In this document: positions 44,259 to 53,086 of the stretch, piece after piece | Position numbering within the stretch: position 1 is the first letter of the stretch | How the letters are laid out: the number at the start of each line of letters is the position of its first letter | Source of the DNA: Sinosporangium album | GTDB lineage: Bacteria > Actinomycetota > Actinomycetes > Streptosporangiales > Streptosporangiaceae | Direction of reading: 5' to 3' | DNA length: 64,000 bases | NCBI RefSeq assembly: GCF_900100605.1 | Contig: NZ_FNCN01000022.1 | Coordinates: forward strand, 1 to 64,000 | Made by a program: the position numbers and the translations under genes | Notes under the pieces: model-generated | Database searches by the model: none | What the model was told of the DNA's origin: nothing | The model's input: the letters and a program-made list of their open reading frames with translations, nothing else

Positions 44259-44938
44259 ACTGGCTCATCGAATTCTTCACCGACCCGGCGAACTGGTCGG
44301 GCTCGTCCGGCATTCCCGTGCGGCTGCTGGAGCACCTCGAATTCTCCGCCGCCGCGCTCCTGCTGTCCGTGCTGATCGCGGTGCCGCTCGGCCTGTGGGT
44401 CGGGCACACCGGCAAGGGCGCGCTGTTCGTCGTCGTGTCGGCCAACGCGGCACGGGCTCTTCCGACGCTGGGCCTGCTGGTGCTCATCGTCCTGCTCATG
44501 GGGGTCGGAACCACGCTGCCGGTGCTCATCCCGCTGGTGGCGCTCGCCGTACCGCCCATCCTCGTCAACACCTACGAGGGCATCCGGGGCGTCGAGCACG
44601 ACCTGCGCGACGCCGCGTACGGCATGGGCCTGCGTGGCGGCCAGGTGCTGCTGCGGGTGCTGGTGCCGGTCGCGCTGCCGCTGATCCTGCTCGGCGTGCG
44701 CGTCGCGGCCATTCAGGTGGTCGCGACCGCGACGGTGGCGGCCTATGTCGGCCTCGGCGGCCTCGGCCGCTACATCATCGACGGCCTGGCGACCAAGGAC
44801 TTCCCCAGCACGATCGGGGGAGCCGTACTGGTCGCCCTTCTCGCGCTGGCGGTGCAGCTCATGTTCACCCTGCTCGGTCGAATGGTGGTTTCACCTGGTG
44901 TACGGCCTGCCGTGAGGGAACGCTTGAAGGCTGGGTAA
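44255..44938 (+). CDS. Importer permease 2 (OpuCD-like)
   Basis: 227 residues, about six membrane helices. EAA-loop RDAAYGMGLRGGQVLLRVLVPVALP; conserved GLGGLGRYIIDGLATKDFP. Pairs with the preceding permease to form the channel, the usual heterodimeric arrangement of OpuC-type importers. Confidence 0.9.
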   Translation: MNWLIEFFTDPANWSGSSGIPVRLLEHLEFSAAALLLSVLIAVPLGLWVGHTGKGALFVVVSANAARALPTLGLLVLIVLLMGVGTTLPVLIPLVALAVPPILVNTYEGIRGVEHDLRDAAYGMGLRGGQVLLRVLVPVALPLILLGVRVAAIQVVATATVAAYVGLGGLGRYIIDGLATKDFPSTIGGAVLVALLALAVQLMFTLLGRMVVSPGVRPAVRERLKAG

Positions 44939-44976
44939 TCTCCCTATTGCCTGCCGTTTTAGAAGGGAAATGCACG

Positions 44977-45894
44977 ATGAGACGAATGATCGGCGTGCTG
45001 GCGCTCGCCCTGGCCTCCGCGCTCTCACTGTCCGCGTGCGGTGGCGGCGACCCGCTCAACACCACCGCGACGCAGACCCCGGAGAGCGGCGGAGGTACGG
45101 CCAAGGCCGGCAAGGTCGTCGTCGGATCGGCGAACTTCCCGGGGAGCGTCCTGATCGGCTCGATCTACTCGCAGGCGCTCCGCGCCAAGGGCGTCGAGGT
45201 CGAGGAGAAGTTCAACATCGGCAGCCGCGAAATCTACTATGACCAGGTGAAGAGCGGCGGCCTGACCATCATGCCGGAATACATCGGCTCACTCCTCGCC
45301 TACGTCGACAAGTCCGCGCCCACGGGCACCAAGGAGCAGACCGTCGAGGCCCTCAAGGGTAAGCTCCCGGCGGAGCTCGCCGTCCTCACACCCGCCGCCG
45401 CGGAGGACAACGACTCCCTCACCGTGACGAAGGCGACGGCGGACAAGCACAAGCTCACCTCGATCGAGGACCTCGCCGCGGTCGCCAAGGACTTCGCCGT
45501 GGGCGGTCCCCCCGAGTTCAAGACCCGCCAGGAGCAGCGGCTCAAGGACGTCTACGGCCTTGAGTTCAAGGAGTGGGAGCCCACCGGCGAAACCACCGCC
45601 GACGCGCTCAAGAGCGGCACCATCCAGGTCGGCAACGTCTTCACCGCCGACCCCAAGCTCGCCGCCGGCGACCTGGTCGCCCTCAAGGACACCAAGGCCG
45701 TGTTCGGGTCCAACAACATCGCCCCCCTCGTCCACAAGGCCGGAGTCGGCGAAGCCGCCACGGCGGCGCTCGACGCCGTGTCCGCCAAGCTCGACACGGC
45801 GGCGCTGCTCGGCATGATGAAGCGCGTCGCGATCGACAAGGACGACCCGCCGACGGTCGCCAAGGAGTGGCTGGTGGGCAACGGCCTGCTGTAG
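44977..45894 (+). CDS. Osmoprotectant-type substrate-binding lipoprotein (OpuCC-like)
   Basis: 305 residues. Signal peptide with lipobox LSAC (Cys about residue 20). The mature part has KVVVGSANFPGSVLIGSIYSQAL, IMPEYIGSLLAYVD and NIAPLVHKAG, diagnostic of the QAT family binding glycine betaine, choline or carnitine. RBS AGAAGGGAAA precedes ATG 44977. It is the last gene of the importer operon; a stem-loop follows. Confidence 0.92.
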   Translation: MRRMIGVLALALASALSLSACGGGDPLNTTATQTPESGGGTAKAGKVVVGSANFPGSVLIGSIYSQALRAKGVEVEEKFNIGSREIYYDQVKSGGLTIMPEYIGSLLAYVDKSAPTGTKEQTVEALKGKLPAELAVLTPAAAEDNDSLTVTKATADKHKLTSIEDLAAVAKDFAVGGPPEFKTRQEQRLKDVYGLEFKEWEPTGETTADALKSGTIQVGNVFTADPKLAAGDLVALKDTKAVFGSNNIAPLVHKAGVGEAATAALDAVSAKLDTAALLGMMKRVAIDKDDPPTVAKEWLVGNGLL

Positions 45895-45922
45895 TAACAC
45901 CCGGGCAGTGACACCCGCGCGC

Positions 45923-45946
45923 GGCGGCACGGGAAGCGGTGCCGCC
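45923..45946. terminator. Stem-loop after the importer operon
   Basis: GGCGGCAC (45923-45930) pairs with GTGCCGCC (45939-45946) around an eight-base loop. No T-run, so terminator function is uncertain. Confidence 0.45.
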
Positions 45947-46046
45947 CGTCGCGGTGACCCTGACTTGGGAACGGCAGGCCAGGGGTTCGGTTCCCCTCAT
46001 CGTCCCAGCTCAGGAGTCCCTTGCGATACTGCAACGGGTCCTTTCG

Positions 46047-46472
46047 CTAACAGGAAGCGGCACGCAGCTCGCACCACACCGTCCGACCGAGGCCCTGGCC
46101 GCAGGAGTAGCTTCCCCAACGTCCTTCCGATAGGGCATGGACAATCTGAAGTCCGCGGCCATGCTCGGACTCATCGGTTGGCGGTCTCTTGTGGGGCGTG
46201 CTGAAGAGCGAACCGGAGTCGGTCACCTCAACGCGGTAGAACTCATCCTTCTGGCACAAGGCCACCTGAATGAGGTCTCCAGGTTCGGCGCAGTCGGCAT
46301 GCCTGACAGCGTTCGACACCAGCTCGGATACCACGAGCCCAATGGTCTCCCACGCCGGATTCGAAGAACCGATCCACCTTGACATCTCCCGGCGCGCGAG
46401 ACACGGTGCCTGGTTGCTGCAAGGTATCCACACCGCTCCGAGTCGCACCTGGTCTGATTGCGAAAGCGTCAT
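46047..46472 (-). CDS. RsbW-like ATP-binding protein (HATPase_c_2)
   Basis: 141 residues. GHKL ATPase boxes: N-box LVVSELVSNAVRHA, G1 VEVTDSGS, G2 HGRGLQIVHALSEGRWG. Such small serine-kinase-like proteins are abundant beside XRE/DUF397 pairs in streptomycetes and relatives, where they modulate regulators. Divergent from the XRE gene (about 225 bases). No partner anti-sigma antagonist is nearby. Confidence 0.8.
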   Translation of the reverse strand: MTLSQSDQVRLGAVWIPCSNQAPCLARREMSRWIGSSNPAWETIGLVVSELVSNAVRHADCAEPGDLIQVALCQKDEFYRVEVTDSGSLFSTPHKRPPTDESEHGRGLQIVHALSEGRWGSYSCGQGLGRTVWCELRAASC

Positions 46473-46697
46473 GCTTACCGCCTAGTCGCCTTTGTCCTAA
46501 AGAAAGCACATCCGCATCCAGCGTCAGCCTCGTTTTTGAGTGTCCGAACGTTGGGCTCTTGGGGGTCCCGGGGGTTGCGGACTCTTCTTAGCCTGTTGTC
46601 CGGAAGGTATTTTGGGAGCAGTTTCAGGCGGACATTCGTCCGGCAACTTGTCGCACTGATGAGTGTTGGATACGTCGGATACGTCGATCGGAGTCGC

Positions 46698-47528
46698 ATG
46701 CCTGCGCCACGTACGCTCGACCCCAACGCCAGCAGAGCTGCCGCATTCGGCGCTGAGCTGCGGCGACGAAGAACAGAAGCACAGCTCACCCAGGACGAGC
46801 TCGGCCTGCGTGCCGGGTACTCCGGCAGCCAGGTCGGGGCGGTGGAAGTGGGGAAACGCTCTCCCACTCCGGAGTTCATCGGGGGCTGCGAGAAGGCCCT
46901 CGGACCCGGAATACGAGAGTTCTGGGCGTCTCTGTCGGGCCACCGGGACAAGGCGCCTCGCTGGTTCACCCCGTGGATGACCGAGGAAGAGCAGGCATCC
47001 GCGATCATTACCTGGGAACCGTTGGTGGTGCCGGGGCTTCTTCAAACCGAGTCGTACGCCCGGGCTCTCTTGAAAGCGGAACGCCGATATGGCGAGGAGG
47101 AGATCCAGGCCCTTGTCGAAGCGCGGCTGGCCAGGCAGCAGATCCTCACCCGCACCAAGCCTCCTCGCTACCTCGTCCTGCTCGACGAGGGAAGTCTCAG
47201 CAGGCCGATCGGCGGAGCAGAGGTCATGGCCGAGCAGTTGCGTCGGCTTCTGGAGGCGACGCGGGCCCCACACGTCACCATCCAAATTGTCCCGCTTGGC
47301 GCCAATCCCGGGCTTAGTGGCGCTATCGTCGTGGCTCACGCGGCCAACGCGCAGCGTCACACGGTCTACCTTGAAACCGCTGCGGAACCCGTGGTGACGA
47401 GTGCCCCGGAGACGGTTGCCACAGTTACCGTGAAGTTGGATGCCATCAGGGCAGGTGCTTACCCCCTGAACGCGTCGATCGAGTTCATCGGGAAGGTGTT
47501 GGAGAGATGGACCTCAGGGCCGAACTAG
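46698..47528 (+). CDS. XRE-family regulator with DUF5753
   Basis: 276 residues. Helix-turn-helix at about 15-70 (AELRRRRTEAQLTQDELGLRAG, YSGSQVGAVEVGKRSP), then the DUF5753 ligand-like domain (WEPLVVPGLLQTESYARAL, IQIVPLGANPGLSGA). ATG 46698 has GGAG five bases upstream. It overlaps the DUF397 gene by 22 bases. The pair usually controls a neighbouring accessory or biosynthetic locus; here the graspetide genes are the nearest downstream target. Confidence 0.88.
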   Translation: MPAPRTLDPNASRAAAFGAELRRRRTEAQLTQDELGLRAGYSGSQVGAVEVGKRSPTPEFIGGCEKALGPGIREFWASLSGHRDKAPRWFTPWMTEEEQASAIITWEPLVVPGLLQTESYARALLKAERRYGEEEIQALVEARLARQQILTRTKPPRYLVLLDEGSLSRPIGGAEVMAEQLRRLLEATRAPHVTIQIVPLGANPGLSGAIVVAHAANAQRHTVYLETAAEPVVTSAPETVATVTVKLDAIRAGAYPLNASIEFIGKVLERWTSGPN

Positions 47529-47719
47529 AAACGGCGGCCTGGCGTAAGGCAACTAAGTCCACAGGCAATGGCGGCAACTGTATTGAGGTCGCCCCGCTCT
47601 CTGGGGGGCGTGTTGCCATCCGCGACACAGAGGCTCCTGAGCTCGCTCCTTACGTTGTGCGAGCCGAAGTGTGGGAAGCATTCACAGACAGGGTAAAGAA
47701 GGGCGAATTCGACTTCTAG
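47507..47719 (+). CDS. DUF397 protein
   Basis: 70 residues: WRKATKSTGNGGNCIEVAPL, VAIRDTEAPE and a C-terminal FTDRVKKGEFDF, all canonical for DUF397. These small proteins are encoded behind XRE/DUF5753 regulators (BldB-like/WhiJ-type systems) and are thought to antagonise them. GGAGAG is the ribosome site within the previous gene. Confidence 0.9.
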   Translation: MDLRAELETAAWRKATKSTGNGGNCIEVAPLSGGRVAIRDTEAPELAPYVVRAEVWEAFTDRVKKGEFDF

Positions 47720-47737
47720 CTTCGTCCAAAGTGAACC

Positions 47738-47770
47738 AGACCCCCGCACCGCCAGGTCAGGGGTCTTCTA
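47738..47770 (+). terminator. Intrinsic terminator after the DUF397 gene
   Basis: AGACCCC (47738-47744) pairs with GGGGTCT (47760-47766), followed by TCTAGTTG. It separates the regulator pair from the graspetide operon. Confidence 0.65.
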
Positions 47771-48010
47771 GTTGCAGGCGCGGACTTGTCCGTCATCCGA
47801 CAGACAAACCCCACATCTGGCGGAGAGGTCTGACTGGGCCTAGCGTTGAAAGGCAATCAGCTTTTTCCTAGGGCGGCCAAGATCCAAAGTTCGTCCCGGG
47901 CCAACAACGTGCAAGCGCCCTCGTGTGGTTCCTTAGCGCATCTCCCGCGCTGGGCGAGGAAATTTTTCAACTTCCCTTCGGCGAATTTCCCCTCAATGAA
48001 AGGAAAGGCC

Positions 48011-48298
48011 ATGCAGGCAGCAACGCACACCGCGCAGCACCCGCTCGACCTGATCACCCACAGTCCTGACGGGGAGTCTCGCGGCATGCTGTTCAGGCGC
48101 GGGGACTTCTTCCCCATGTCGCCGAGTGAGCACATCCTGTCCGCCCCTGACACGTCGGCCGGCACTGCGCGCCCCTGGGGCCTGCGTTTCCTGACCGTGC
48201 CGCCCATCTCCGCGGGCAAGCACGAGGGCGGCAGCAACGAAACGAGCGAAACGAGTTCAGACGGCACCGGTCCCAACGAGGAAATGTGCAAGGACTGA
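48011..48298 (+). CDS. ATP-grasp-modified RiPP precursor (graspetide)
   Basis: 95 residues. The leader holds RPWGLRF at 54-60, the recognition motif of the GRASP_targ precursor family. After it comes PPISAGKHEGG and a hydroxyl- and acid-rich core (about 75-95) with Ser/Thr 75, 78, 79, 81-83 and 86 and Asp/Glu 77, 80, 84, 90, 91 and 95. Asp84-Gly85 is an ideal aspartimide site. Thr/Ser before and Glu after the Asp-Gly suggest a stem-loop of side-chain esters. ATG 48011 has AGGA upstream; ATG 47996 would add five residues. It precedes the ligase by four bases. Confidence 0.88.
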   Translation: MQAATHTAQHPLDLITHSPDGESRGMLFRRGDFFPMSPSEHILSAPDTSAGTARPWGLRFLTVPPISAGKHEGGSNETSETSSDGTGPNEEMCKD

Positions 48299-48302
48299 GA
48301 TC

Positions 48303-49292
48303 ATGACGCACACGGTTCTGATCATTACCGATGACTCCGATACCGTGGCCGAGCGCGTTGCGGTCGAGCTGGTCGAGCGAGGGATTCCCGTTGTCACCAT
48401 GGACACCGCAGACTTCCCTGCACAGATCTCGATGGCGACCCATATCGAGAGCGGCAGCGATAGCTGGACTGGAGTCATCAGCACACCGCGTGGAGACCTG
48501 GACCTCGCCGGTGTGGGCGCGGTCTACATGCGGCGGCCGACACAGTTCAGAATGGACGAGGAGATGACCTCGCCCGAACGGGCGTTCGCATACTCCGAGG
48601 CGCGCTACGGATTCGGCGGCGTGCTGAGCGCGCTCCGGCAGAGCGGAACCCTCTGGGTCAACGATCCGATGGCCGCGATGCGGGCAGAGTACAAGCCCGT
48701 CCAGCTCGCCCTCGCCGCACGTATCGGCCTTAAGATCCCCAAGACCCTCATCACGTCCGATCCTCATGCGGCGCATGCCTGGGCCAAAGGCATTGGCGAG
48801 CCCATCGTGTACAAGCCGCTCGGCGGAATCTGGCATGCCGACGAGGGACAGGTTCGGGTCGTCTACACCACACCCATCAAGGACCTGGACGATCTGCGAG
48901 ACCCCGCCATGTCCCGCACGGCCCAGATGTTCCAGGCTTGGATTGACAAGGCATGCGAGGCCAGAGCCGTCGTCGTCGGCAGCCAGGTCCTCACGGTCCG
49001 GATCGACTCCAGCACTGAGCAGGGCACCATCGATTGGCGCAGCGATTACGACTCGCTCAGCTACGAGAGAATCGATCTGCCGGGCGACGTCAGGGATCGC
49101 CTGGTGGAGTTGCACGAGCGGCTGGGCTTGATCTTCGGAGCCGTGGACCTCGTCTGTGACACGCACGGCCAGTGGTACTTCCTGGAGACCAACCAGAGTG
49201 GGGAGTGGGGGTGGCTGAACCTGAAGACGGGGCTTCCCGTGCACACCGCCATGGCCGACGTCCTCCAGAAGGGACCCGCATGGGCACGGTAA
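48303..49292 (+). CDS. ATP-grasp ribosomal peptide maturase (macrolactone-forming ligase)
   Basis: 329 residues. N-terminal preATP-grasp domain (THTVLIITDDSDTVAERV, VYMRRPTQFRMDEEM), lysine in PIVYKPLGGIWH, and metal ligands in FGAVDLVCDTHGQWYFLETNQSGEW. This is the SAV_5884/TgmB/MvdD-type family that links Ser/Thr or Lys side chains of the precursor to Asp/Glu carboxyls through acyl-phosphates. It overlaps the methyltransferase gene by 13 bases. Confidence 0.92.
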   Translation: MTHTVLIITDDSDTVAERVAVELVERGIPVVTMDTADFPAQISMATHIESGSDSWTGVISTPRGDLDLAGVGAVYMRRPTQFRMDEEMTSPERAFAYSEARYGFGGVLSALRQSGTLWVNDPMAAMRAEYKPVQLALAARIGLKIPKTLITSDPHAAHAWAKGIGEPIVYKPLGGIWHADEGQVRVVYTTPIKDLDDLRDPAMSRTAQMFQAWIDKACEARAVVVGSQVLTVRIDSSTEQGTIDWRSDYDSLSYERIDLPGDVRDRLVELHERLGLIFGAVDLVCDTHGQWYFLETNQSGEWGWLNLKTGLPVHTAMADVLQKGPAWAR

Positions 49293-50476
49293 CGACCACG
49301 GACGGCCAGGCAGCCGAGAACCTGATCGCCCGGCTGACCGGCCAACTGCGAGAGCAAGGCGCGCTGACCGAGCCTCAGTGGGCAACAGCACTCCGCGAGG
49401 TACCCCGGCACTTGTTCATTCCCGAGACGGCCTGGTTCACCGCCAATCACGCCGGCGCGCCGAAAGGAAGATTCGCCCTCCACGACGATCCGGCGGCCTG
49501 GTGGTCGGCCGTATACTCCGACACCTCTGTCATCCTCCAGACCGACGATGGGGAGGGTGACCCGCTCAGCGGCAAGGGCACATTCTCCTCCTCGGTATCT
49601 GCACCCGGCATCGTGATCCCCTTCCTGCAGCTGCTGACTCCTCGGAAAGGTGACCGCATTCTGGAGATCGGGACCGGCTCCGGTTGGACGGCGGCCCTCC
49701 TGTCGTGGGCGGCCGGACACGATGGCATCACTTCGATCGAGGTCGATGCTCAGGTGGCGGCTCAGGCTGCGGCTACTCTGCAGAAGGCTGGATATGCGCC
49801 AAATCTGATCGTCGGCGACGGCGTCAAGGGCTGCCTGGAGCGCGCCCCATACGATCGTGTCCATGTCACGGCAGGCGTGGCCCACATCCCCATGGCCTGG
49901 ATTGAACAGACCAGGCCGGGCGGGACCATCGTCATGCCATGGCACGGCAGCGGGCGCATCGGCCACCAGCTCCGCCTCACAGTGTTGAACAACACCACGG
50001 CGGTCGGCCGTTTCCACGGAACAGCCAGTTTCATGATGCTGCGCGAGCAGCGCTATAACGCCCGCTGGAGTAGCCACTGCTACGAAGAGGCGGATGTGTC
50101 AACGACCGAGCTTCATCCTCGTACGCTCGGTGAGGCGGATCTGGGTGCGCAGTTGATGTTCGCCGCGCTGGCTCCCCGTGTGGGCTGGCACGATGTCAGT
50201 GATGGCACGGCGTACTCACTGCTCATGTACGAGCTGGACGACCAAGAGGCCACTGGCTCCTGGGCGGCTTGCGACTTCGAGCCGGGGGCCGTCGAGTTTC
50301 AGGTGACGCAGTACGGCAAGCGGCGGCTCTGGGATGAGCTATCGTCCGCTTACCTTCAGTGGGTTTCACTCGGCTGTCCGAGCTACAACCGCTTCGGGGC
50401 TACGGTGGATCGAAGCGGTGTCCATCTCTGGCTTGATCATCCTGGTGCATCAAGCTGGACGATGCCCGTGCTCTAA
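49280..50476 (+). CDS. PIMT-like O-methyltransferase of the graspetide locus
   Basis: 398 residues. The N-terminal two-thirds is a protein-L-isoaspartate methyltransferase fold: FSSSVSAPGIVIPFL (substrate loop), DRILEIGTGSGWTAALL (SAM motif), DRVHVTAGVAHIPMAW. A 130-residue C-terminal extension (DLGAQLMFAALAPRVG to the end) is typical of the ATP-grasp-associated group. In fuscimiditide-type pathways this enzyme methylates a core Asp, which then closes to aspartimide. Presence of Asp-Gly in the precursor fits this. It ends the operon; a terminator follows. Confidence 0.9.
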   Translation: MGTVTTTDGQAAENLIARLTGQLREQGALTEPQWATALREVPRHLFIPETAWFTANHAGAPKGRFALHDDPAAWWSAVYSDTSVILQTDDGEGDPLSGKGTFSSSVSAPGIVIPFLQLLTPRKGDRILEIGTGSGWTAALLSWAAGHDGITSIEVDAQVAAQAAATLQKAGYAPNLIVGDGVKGCLERAPYDRVHVTAGVAHIPMAWIEQTRPGGTIVMPWHGSGRIGHQLRLTVLNNTTAVGRFHGTASFMMLREQRYNARWSSHCYEEADVSTTELHPRTLGEADLGAQLMFAALAPRVGWHDVSDGTAYSLLMYELDDQEATGSWAACDFEPGAVEFQVTQYGKRRLWDELSSAYLQWVSLGCPSYNRFGATVDRSGVHLWLDHPGASSWTMPVL

Positions 50477-50489
50477 GGACATCCACGAG

Positions 50490-50520
50490 TCCCCTGGCGG
50501 CGCTTGCCAGGGATCTTCTT
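50490..50520 (+). terminator. Intrinsic terminator after the graspetide operon
   Basis: CCCTGGC (50492-50498) pairs with GCCAGGG (50506-50512) around a seven-base loop and is followed by ATCTTCTT. The next 240 bases up to the flavin reductase hold no other gene. Confidence 0.7.
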
Positions 50521-50760
50521 GCTGGATGGCGCGGGGCGGAACGGTGGGCAGCGTAGCCAAGGGCGGCGGTGGACACCGAGAGACGACGATCAAGCTGGTT
50601 TGGCGCCTGAGCTCGGCGTGCGGGACAGGGAGAGACTCCTGGAGGGGGACCTCAGCGATGTGGCGGCGCCGGGCTAGGGGACGCCGACAGACATCCAAGG
50701 CGGCGGCAGCGCGGGGCTCCGGGTGCCGCCGCCTTGAACCATCTCATGCGGGGGAGTGCG

Positions 50761-51240
50761 TTGACCGAGTTCACCGAGGCGATGGCCCAACTCGCCGCGG
50801 GCGTCGCCGTGGTGGCCGTCCGTGAGGGCCGCGACGACGTCGGCACTACGGTGACGGCGATCATGTCGGTCTCGGCGGACCCGCCGCTGGTGCTCGTGAG
50901 CCTGTCGTCCACGGGCTACCTCACCGAGATGCTGCTCCGCCGCGACCGGTGGGCGGCCACTCTGCTGTCGTCGGCGCAGACCGCCGTGGCCAGCAGGTTC
51001 GCCACGCCCGGACGCCCCAGCGCCCGGCTGCTCGTGGCCGGCACACCCCACCATCGGGGGCAACACAGCGAGGCCCTGATCATCGAGGGGGGCGTCGCGG
51101 CGATCGAGGCGGAGAGCACGAGGGTGTTCCCCGCCGGCGACCACACACTGTTCCTCGCCCGCGTGCTCGCCGTCGACTACATTGACGGCTCCGCCGCGCC
51201 GCTCGTACGGCTGCGCGGGCGCTACCGGCCGGTCGGCTGA
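50761..51240 (+). CDS. Flavin reductase family protein (HpaC/split-barrel)
   Basis: 159 residues. Segments MAQLAAGVAVVAVREG, TTVTAIMSVSADPPLVLVSL, DRWAATLLSSAQTAVASRFA, and FLARVLAVDYIDG match the flavin-reductase-like split barrel. The TTG at 50761 with GGGGAG just upstream is preferred; ATG 50746 lacks a ribosome site. No partner monooxygenase is adjacent. Convergent with sppA. Confidence 0.82.
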   Translation: MTEFTEAMAQLAAGVAVVAVREGRDDVGTTVTAIMSVSADPPLVLVSLSSTGYLTEMLLRRDRWAATLLSSAQTAVASRFATPGRPSARLLVAGTPHHRGQHSEALIIEGGVAAIEAESTRVFPAGDHTLFLARVLAVDYIDGSAAPLVRLRGRYRPVG

Positions 51241-51256
51241 CGCCCGCGGCCCCCGC

Positions 51257-52954
51257 TCAGCGGATCCGCCAGGCGCCGGGCAGGATCAGCGGGCCGTGGG
51301 ACGGCAGGCCGAGCTCCGCCGCGAACCGCGCCAGCGGTCCCCACGCCGAAACGCGCATGCGGGCCAGCGCCGCGGAACGGTCCTCGCTGGACTCCGCCGG
51401 GCGCAGCCGTTCGAGCGGCCCGGCCTTCGGGTAGACCCGCACGGGCGCGTCGTCGGCCAGCCCCGCCCGGTCGCGCGCCAGGGAGACCGCGTCCTCCAGC
51501 CCGCCGAGCTCGTCCACCAGCCCGTTCTCGCGAGCGTCGGCGCCCGTCCACACCCGGCCCTTGGCCAGCTCGTGGGCCTCGTCGAAGGTGAACTTCCGGC
51601 CGTCGGCCGCCTTGCTCACGAAGTCCTGGTAGATGCGGTCCAGCCAGGCGTTGACCCGGCCCCACTCGTCGGTGGAGAAGGGGCGGGACCCCAGGAACAT
51701 CCCCGCGTTGGCCCCCTCGGCGACCCGGTCGGAGGCGATGCCCAGCTTGCCGAGCAGCTCGTCGGTCACCATCTTCCCGCCGTACACCCCGATCGACCCG
51801 GTGAGCGTGCCCGGCTGCGCCACGATCACATTGGCGGCCATGGAGACGAAGTAGCCTCCCGACGCCGCGTACTGGCCCATCGAGACGATGACCGGCTTAC
51901 CGGCCTCGCGGGTGAGCACGACCTCACGCCAGATCGCGTCGGACGCCACGTAGGACCCGCCGGGGCTGTCGACGCGGAACACCACGGCCTTCACACTGTC
52001 GTCGCGGCGCGCGGCCCGGAATGCGGCGCAGATCGTGTCCGCGCCCATCGCCCCGCCGCCGCCCAGGGGGCTGCGCCCGCTGCGTCCGAGGCGGATCGCG
52101 CCGTGGCCGTGGATCAATGCGACACTCTGCGCCCCGGGGTGGGGCATTTTGAAGTTCTTGATCGTCTTGTTGTATCGCCCCACGTACAGCAGGTGGGCGT
52201 CGTCCCCGACGGACCGCTTCACCTCCGCGTAGACCTCGTCGCGGTAGGCGAGGCCGTCGACCAGGCCGGCGGAGAGGGCCTCGGCCCCGATGAACGGCCC
52301 CTGGTCGATCAGCTCGCGCACCCGCTCGGGGGACAGCCCTCGGCCCTCGGCGATGCCCGCCACGGCCTGCTCGGTGATCGATCGGACGATCCGGGCCGAC
52401 GACTCGCGGTGCGCGTCGGTCATGTGATCCTGGGTGAACGTGTTCGCGGCGGTCTTGTACTCATGCCGCTGACCGAGCTGGTAGTCCACCCCGAGCTTGT
52501 CCAAGGCGCTCTTGACGAAGTGCTGCTCGATCACGACCCCGGTCAGGCCGATGTCGCCCGACGGCTGGAGATAGACCCGTTCGAAGGCGGTGGCGAGGTA
52601 GTACGGCACAGTCCCGGCGCCGAACTCGCCGAAGGTCTCGGCGTAGGCCACCGTCAGCTTGCCCGCCGCGCGGAGCCGGATGACGGCCTGGCGCAGCTCC
52701 TGTACGGCGGCGAGCCCGAGAGGCCCGCCGATCTTGACGATCAACGCCTTGACCCGAGGGTCCTGCCTGGCCCGCTTGAGCCCCGAGAGCACGTCGGCCA
52801 GACGCGCCTTGCGCATGGTCAGCAGGGCTTCCACCGGGTCGCTCGGCGGGCCTTCGATGAATCCTTCGGTGATGTCCAGTTCAAGCACGAGCGGCGCGGT
52901 GCGCCGCTGCTTGAAGCGCTCCACGGTGTCGATGATCGCCTTGGTGGGGTCCAT
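51257..52954 (-). CDS. sppA: Signal peptide peptidase SppA, 67K type
   Basis: 565 residues with two Clp/crotonase-like peptidase halves. The catalytic lysine is in HEYKTAAN (about residue 167) and the nucleophile serine in YAASGGYF (about 365), matching the Lys209/Ser409 pair of E. coli SppA. It degrades cleaved signal peptides at the membrane. No strong N-terminal transmembrane anchor is visible, unlike the E. coli enzyme. ATG 52954. Confidence 0.9.
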   Translation of the reverse strand: MDPTKAIIDTVERFKQRRTAPLVLELDITEGFIEGPPSDPVEALLTMRKARLADVLSGLKRARQDPRVKALIVKIGGPLGLAAVQELRQAVIRLRAAGKLTVAYAETFGEFGAGTVPYYLATAFERVYLQPSGDIGLTGVVIEQHFVKSALDKLGVDYQLGQRHEYKTAANTFTQDHMTDAHRESSARIVRSITEQAVAGIAEGRGLSPERVRELIDQGPFIGAEALSAGLVDGLAYRDEVYAEVKRSVGDDAHLLYVGRYNKTIKNFKMPHPGAQSVALIHGHGAIRLGRSGRSPLGGGGAMGADTICAAFRAARRDDSVKAVVFRVDSPGGSYVASDAIWREVVLTREAGKPVIVSMGQYAASGGYFVSMAANVIVAQPGTLTGSIGVYGGKMVTDELLGKLGIASDRVAEGANAGMFLGSRPFSTDEWGRVNAWLDRIYQDFVSKAADGRKFTFDEAHELAKGRVWTGADARENGLVDELGGLEDAVSLARDRAGLADDAPVRVYPKAGPLERLRPAESSEDRSAALARMRVSAWGPLARFAAELGLPSHGPLILPGAWRIR

Positions 52955-53030
52955 ACGGCCACCCTAAGCGACCCGCATCGCACAAGCGGGCAAAGCCATA
53001 TTCGGTGGGCTGAAAGCGAAACCGCAGGCG

Positions 53031-53060
53031 GGGCCAGGCGGGGCCAGGCGGGGCCAGGCG
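53031..53060. repeat. Three tandem 10-bp units
   Basis: GGGCCAGGCG repeats three times without change, flanked by partial copies (GCAGGCG before, GTGTCAGG after). Confidence 0.85.
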
Positions 53061-53080
53061 GTGTCAGGCCGCCTGGCCCC
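53050..53080. terminator. Strong stem-loop behind the subtilase-tail relic
   Basis: GGGGCCAGGCGG (53050-53061) and CCGCCTGGCCCC (53069-53080) form a perfect 12-bp stem with a seven-base loop. It lies just past the stop codon of the relic on the minus strand and may be the terminator of the lost gene. Confidence 0.6.
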
Positions 53081-53086
53081 GGGCTA

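Noticed and set aside
45961-46007. A tRNA 3'-end-like stretch (AGGGG-TTCGGTT-CCCCT followed by CATCGTCCCA) that could mark an attachment site
   Set aside because: The T-loop lacks the invariant A58, no 5' half or anticodon arm is present, and neither an integrase nor a second copy was found in the window.
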